Part shown: piece after piece, positions 42,739-46,290 of the stretch
Numbering within the stretch: position 1 is the first letter of the stretch
How the letters are laid out: each line of letters opens with the position of its first letter
NCBI GenBank assembly: GCA_028293325.1
Contig: JAQGPA010000171.1
Span: forward strand, 1-46,290
Direction of reading: 5' to 3'
Source of the DNA: Pedosphaera sp.
GTDB taxonomy: Bacteria; Verrucomicrobiota; Verrucomicrobiia; Limisphaerales; Pedosphaeraceae
DNA length: 46,290 bases
The notes under the pieces: model-generated
The model's input: only the letters and a program-made list of their open reading frames with translations
The model's database searches: none
Told to the model about the DNA's origin: nothing
Program-made: the position numbers and the translations under genes

Positions 42739-43602
42739 ATGCCAGCAAATCGAATCGGAATCATCGGGGGCAGCGGCCTCTATCATATTGAAGGGTTCAC
42801 CCGCCAGAAATGGGTCGCTGTCAAAACTCCCTTTGGCGCCCCTTCGGACAGCTTTCTGACCGGCGAGTTGAGCGGACGGGAAGTGGTTTTCCTGCCCCGG
42901 CATGGCCGCGGTCATCGCATCCTTCCTACCGAACTCAATCACCGCGCCAACATCTATGGGATGAAAAAACTCGGCGTGCAATGGATCATCAGCATCAGCG
43001 CCGTCGGCTCCTTGCAGGCCAAATATAAACCGTGCGACGTCGTCCTCATCGACCAATTCCTTGACCGCACCAAGCAATCGCTGGCGCACACCTTCTTTGG
43101 TCGCGGCATTGTTGGTCACATCGCCTTTGCCGAACCCATTTGCGAGGAACTCCGCCAGTTGCTCCTTCGCAACGCCCGGGCTTTGAAAGCGCGCGCTCAC
43201 GACGGCGGCACCTACGTCAATATGGAAGGTCCCGCCTTCAGCACCCGTGCCGAGTCCCTCACTCATCATAGCCTCGGTTACGACGTCGTCGGCATGACCA
43301 ACCTCGGCGAAGCCAAATGTGCGCGCGAGGCCGAGATCGCCTACGCCACCATGGCCATGATTACCGATTACGATTGCTGGAAGGTTGACGAGGCCCATGT
43401 GACCGTCGAAATGGTCGTGGCCAACCTCACCAAAAACGCCGCCCTCGCCAAGGAAGTCGTGAAGCGAACCATCTCCCAAATTCCCCAGGTCGCCGACTCG
43501 TCCTGTCATCATGCGTTGAAAAACGCCATCATGACCGACCGGAAAGTTTGGCCCATCAAGACCATCAGGGAGTTGAAACCGCTGCTCCAAAAATATCTGT
43601 AA
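42739..43602 (+). CDS. mtnP: S-methyl-5'-thioadenosine phosphorylase
   Basis: A 287-residue purine nucleoside phosphorylase of the MTAP type, which splits methylthioadenosine to adenine and methylthioribose-1-phosphate in methionine salvage. The frame is open far upstream, but the family start is PANRIGIIGGSGLYHIEGF at 42739. Motifs: FLPRHGRGHRILPTELNHRA, ISISAVGSLQAKYKPCDVVL, GGTYVNMEGPAFSTRAES and the substrate loop MTNLGEAKCAREAEIAYATM with ITDYDCW. The NxxD-type ending is consistent with MTAP rather than hexameric PNP. It is followed 3 bases later by the mpl-like gene, so they are co-transcribed. Confidence 0.93.
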   Translation: MPANRIGIIGGSGLYHIEGFTRQKWVAVKTPFGAPSDSFLTGELSGREVVFLPRHGRGHRILPTELNHRANIYGMKKLGVQWIISISAVGSLQAKYKPCDVVLIDQFLDRTKQSLAHTFFGRGIVGHIAFAEPICEELRQLLLRNARALKARAHDGGTYVNMEGPAFSTRAESLTHHSLGYDVVGMTNLGEAKCAREAEIAYATMAMITDYDCWKVDEAHVTVEMVVANLTKNAALAKEVVKRTISQIPQVADSSCHHALKNAIMTDRKVWPIKTIRELKPLLQKYL

Positions 43603-43605
43603 TCT

Positions 43606-45006
43606 ATGTTCGCCGGCATCCGTTCCGTTCACTTTGTTGGTATTGGCGGCACCGCCATGGCTTCCGCGGCTGTGGCCATGCAGGATAAAGGCTTCGTGGT
43701 CACCGGCTCCGACCAAAATGTCTATCCGCCCATGTCCACCTTCCTGGCGGAGCGAAAAATTCAGGTCATGCAGGGATACGCCGAGGCCAACCTGGCGCAC
43801 AAACCGGACCTCGTCGTCATCGGCAATGCCATTTCCCGTGGCAATCCGGAAGCGGAAGTGGCCCTCGAGAAAAAACTCCGTTACTGCTCGCTGCCCGAAT
43901 TGCTCAAGGAATTTTTCATCCGCGGCAAACGCTCCATCGTGGTCACCGGCACCCACGGCAAAACCACCGTCACCTCGCTCCTCACCTGGGTCTTCGAGCA
44001 CAACGGCCTCAACCCCAGCTATCTCATCGGCGGCATCCCCAACAATTTCGGCCAGGGCGCGCGCTTTACGGACAGCGAATGGTTCATTATCGAAGGCGAC
44101 GAATACGACACCGCTTTCTTCGACAAACGCAGCAAATTCGTCCATTACCTCCCCGAAATCGCCATCATCAACAATCTGGAGTTCGATCACGCGGACATTT
44201 TCGAAAACCTCGGCGCCATCCAGACTTCGTTCAAACGTTTCATCAATCTGATTCCGCGCAACGGCCAGTTGCTCGCCAATGGCGACGATCCCAACCTTGC
44301 CCCGTTGCTTAATATCACCCACTGCCCCGTCAAGCGCTACGGCCTGGGTGCCGACAACGCCTGGCACGCGTACAATCTCACGCTCGCCCCCACCGTTACG
44401 GAGTTTGAAACGCCCAGCTTCAAGTTCCGCATCGGGATGCTCGGCGAATTGAATGTGCGCAACGCCCTCGGGGTCATCGCCTGCGCGCGCCATTGCGGCT
44501 TGAAGAACGGCCAGATTCAATCCGCGTTCGACACCTTCAAAGGCATCAAACGCCGCATGGAAGTGCGCGGCGTCAGCGGCGGAGTCACGGTCGTGGATGA
44601 TTTCGGCCATCACCCCACCGCCATTCGTGAGACCTTGCGCGCCCTGCGCGTCAAGTTCCAGGGCCAGCGCATCTGGGCCATCTTCGAACCCCGCAGCAAC
44701 ACCACGCGACGCAATGTTTTCCAAACGGAATTGGCCGAGGCCTTTGCCGATTCCGACGCCGTGGTCATCTCCGAAGTCGCCCGTCTGGAACAACTGCAAC
44801 CCCACGAACGCCTCGACCCCGCCCGCCTCATGCAGGATTTGAAGAGTGCCGGCAAAAATGCCGCCTACCTCATGAACGTGAACGCCATCGTGGAACACGT
44901 CATCAAAGGTGTCGAAGGCGGCGACGTCATCTGCGTCTTCAGCAACGGCGGCTTCGACGGCATCCACACCAAGCTCCTCGACCGCTTGAATCACGTCCGC
45001 CGTTAA
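43606..45006 (+). CDS. mpl: UDP-N-acetylmuramate:L-alanyl-gamma-D-glutamyl-meso-diaminopimelate ligase
   Basis: A 466-residue Mur-ligase-family enzyme that re-attaches recovered murein tripeptide to UDP-MurNAc in peptidoglycan recycling. It begins SVHFVGIGGTAMASAAVAMQ (UDP-binding fold), has the P-loop VTGTHGKTTVTSLLTW, and the Mpl-type blocks YLIGGIPNNFGQGAR, FIIEGDEYDTAFFDKRSKF and INNLEFDHADIF, followed by FKGIKRRMEVRG and DDFGHHPTAIRETL of the ligase C-terminal domain. MurC shares the fold, but the GGIPNNFG...EGDEYDTAFFDKRSKF blocks favour Mpl. It is in an operon with the MTA phosphorylase. Confidence 0.93.
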   Translation: MFAGIRSVHFVGIGGTAMASAAVAMQDKGFVVTGSDQNVYPPMSTFLAERKIQVMQGYAEANLAHKPDLVVIGNAISRGNPEAEVALEKKLRYCSLPELLKEFFIRGKRSIVVTGTHGKTTVTSLLTWVFEHNGLNPSYLIGGIPNNFGQGARFTDSEWFIIEGDEYDTAFFDKRSKFVHYLPEIAIINNLEFDHADIFENLGAIQTSFKRFINLIPRNGQLLANGDDPNLAPLLNITHCPVKRYGLGADNAWHAYNLTLAPTVTEFETPSFKFRIGMLGELNVRNALGVIACARHCGLKNGQIQSAFDTFKGIKRRMEVRGVSGGVTVVDDFGHHPTAIRETLRALRVKFQGQRIWAIFEPRSNTTRRNVFQTELAEAFADSDAVVISEVARLEQLQPHERLDPARLMQDLKSAGKNAAYLMNVNAIVEHVIKGVEGGDVICVFSNGGFDGIHTKLLDRLNHVRR

Positions 45007-45065
45007 GCGACCCGCCAGTGCACTGTGGCAAAATTGCGCGACCACCATAAAAAAACATCTTGGTA

Positions 45066-45503
45066 TTACCTTGACCACCTTAGTTGATCTTAGTTTTACC
45101 TTGACTGGCCTAGTGGCCCATTGTGCCCCGCCCACCTGCGCCATGCACTCCTCTTGTCGCGCCGTCGTCTTGACGCATGCCAAAGCCCCGGACGGGGCGA
45201 CAGATTTTAGCCCATAGCGCAAGCTATGGGATTGGCCGCGGACTCTCCCAAGCCCCGGAGGGGCGACACAACTCGTCTGCCATCCACTCATACTATTCCA
45301 TTCCGATATTGGCTCCCCTGCAGAAGCACCTGCCCGCCAGCCCGTGGTTTGGAGTTCAAGCTTTAGCTTGTTGGCGTCCTTTCCCCAAAACCACCCTGAC
45401 CAATCTCACTTGTCCCATAAAAAATTCATTCTTAAATTACCTTGACTGGCCTTGTCCATCCTTAAGGCTGCCTTGACCACCCTTAAGTTCACCACCCTGA
45501 CCA
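45066..45503. repeat. Scattered degenerate CCTTGACC-type repeats
   Basis: At least six imperfect copies of a motif like ACCTTGACCACCTTAG occur: two at 45066-45115, one at 45395-45410 (ACCCTGACC), and three at 45438-45500 (TTACCTTGACTGGCC, GCCTTGACCACCCTTAAG, ACCCTGACCAGCCC). Spacing is irregular. They look like a decayed minisatellite. Confidence 0.5.
45183..45268. repeat. REP-like element: two GC-hairpins around a GCAA-tetraloop hairpin
   Basis: Two copies of AAGCCCCGGA(C)GGGGCGACA (45183-45202 and 45250-45268), each self-complementary as CCCCGGAGGGG-type hairpins, flank a perfect stem CCCATAGC-GCAA-GCTATGGG (45211-45230). This composition resembles abundant intergenic palindromic repeats of Verrucomicrobia and Planctomycetes. 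Confidence 0.6.
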
Positions 45504-46092
45504 GCCCGGTTGTGGTCGGTGCTGTTGTCCCCAGGGTGACCAGTTCGGAAGCACCTCCGATGTAGTGGTAGGCATCTCGCCTGCCGTAGTGGCGTGGCGT
45601 CGGATGACCAGTCCGGAAGGACCCCGCCGGATTCGCAAGCTGTGAACGACCTCGCGCACAAGACGGTTTCGCATGATAAGAAAACCCAGCCCAATCCACT
45701 CCCTTGCGTCCCTTGGGTCCCTTTCGTCCTTGCTTGTCCCGCCATCTCGTCGCGCCAAAGCTTTGGCGGAGGCGGATCGTCCTTTTTACCCCATTGGCCG
45801 TGCGCAAGCACTCCCCAATCCACTCCCAATCCTGTTAATCCTGTCAAAAACTCCCCCTCCGAAAAATTCCGCACTCCACACTTCGCATTCCGAACTTTTT
45901 CATCGTCCATGTTGGCCATTCAATCACATCCCCAACTCCGTGGATGTCGCTCGTGTCGCTCGTGTCGCTCAGCTTTTTGCCAAGAAAACCGCATTAATCC
46001 CCTTTGTTTGCAGCCTTTTAATGAGTTTCAAACCCCTGATTTTGAAAAAACCCTAAATTTGCACTCCAAATTCGGAACCAATCTCAAAGAGA

Positions 46093-46196
46093 TTGAATCA
46101 TCCAGCCCAGCGTTGCCGCGCAGCGGCTACGCTGGGTAATCTGAAAAAAATCCCCAACCTTGAAAACGGTTGAATCATTCACCATCAACGCCGTTG
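46093..46196. repeat. Two TTGAATCAT-led hairpin repeat units
   Basis: Unit 1: TTGAATCAT (46093-46101) then a strong stem-loop at 46106-46136, CCCAGCGT-T-GCCGC with GCGGC-T-ACGCTGGG. Unit 2: TTGAATCAT (46170-46178) then the odd palindrome CAACGCCGTTG (46186-46196) and CAGCGGTACGCT. The same leader before related GC-rich palindromes suggests a dispersed repeat family. Confidence 0.5.
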
Positions 46197-46290
46197 AGGG
46201 CCAGCGGTACGCTCCATCAAAAAAAGACCAGCTTGTCCAAGGGTCCGAATTTAATTTTGATATAACGCCAAACAACGCTGCAAATTTCCT

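Larger units (their letters stand above)
45007..46290. other. Gene-poor, repeat-rich tail
   Basis: After the mpl stop no credible gene is seen to the window end. Frames on both strands are open for 60-180 codons but read as Pro/Ser/Arg-rich or repeat-derived. The stretch holds the CCTTGACC repeats, the REP-like element, a 9-base tandem GTCGCTCGT (45946-45970) and the hairpin units at 46093-46196. Confidence 0.55.

Noticed and set aside
39822..42764. 980-codon open frame antisense to TetR-EmrB-EmrA
   Set aside because: Composition is Gly/His/Asp/Glu-rich without any domain, and it is fully antisense to three clear efflux genes; a product of high-GC codon bias.
42673..45291. 872-codon open frame antisense to mtnP and mpl
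   Set aside because: Antisense to two well-supported enzymes, low-complexity Asp/Val/Gly-rich, no motif.
1..46290. CRISPR array, rRNA or replication origin
   Set aside because: No regularly spaced repeats, no rRNA-like conserved stretches and no DnaA-box cluster were noticed on reading.

Overview
The window looks like a chromosomal stretch from a Verrucomicrobia-type bacterium (Pedosphaera/Limisphaera-like). This is inferred from content only: large secreted Ig/beta-repeat proteins ending in a FYR-type C-terminal domain, autotransporter-associated beta-strand repeats, a PEP-CTERM protein, orphan H-X9-DG pseudopilins, a eukaryotic-type glutamine synthetase, and many start codons without a clear Shine-Dalgarno. 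GC is moderately high, so several very long antisense frames are open but not coding.

Layout. 1-347: start of an NRPS-type adenylation protein running off the left edge. 727-3958: NarL-type two-component system. 4077-12531: a polysaccharide (probably beta-glucan) locus with a GH5 enzyme, a divergent large carbohydrate-binding protein carrying the same binding module, a pseudopilin and a GH30 enzyme. 13029-16016: autotransporter-repeat protein with an internal SGNH esterase. 16133-24728: a mosaic accessory region. It holds an ArsR-SRPBCC-membrane-VOC operon, a PEP-CTERM protein whose 3' end is fused to a fragment of a PP2C gene, an internally deleted IS1182-like element sitting in what looks like an integron attC site next to a one-gene cassette, a PP2C phosphatase with a 127-residue minimal kinase, GSII glutamine synthetase, a cNMP-binding protein and a metallophosphoesterase coupled to a 39-codon ORF. 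Three copies of a tRNA T-arm/3'-end-like 24-mer punctuate it. 24883-30693: complete RND tripartite efflux operon. 30984-38867: secreted proteins, a second pseudopilin and a PAP2 phosphatase. 39215-42668: TetR-EmrB-EmrA efflux operon with a palindromic operator. 42739-45006: MTA phosphorylase and Mpl muropeptide ligase. 45007-46290: gene-poor tail full of hairpin and short repeats.

The most interesting signals are (1) the minimal kinase/PP2C pair divergent from a palindrome-rich glnII promoter, (2) the cassette/attC/IS structure at 19215-20325, (3) the T-arm-like repeats bounding gene blocks, (4) a C-terminal domain shared by five secreted proteins, with two orphan pseudopilins placed next to such genes, and (5) interlocked palindromes over the apparently leaderless arsR-type promoter. 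No calls were checked against a database; domain names rest on motif recognition.
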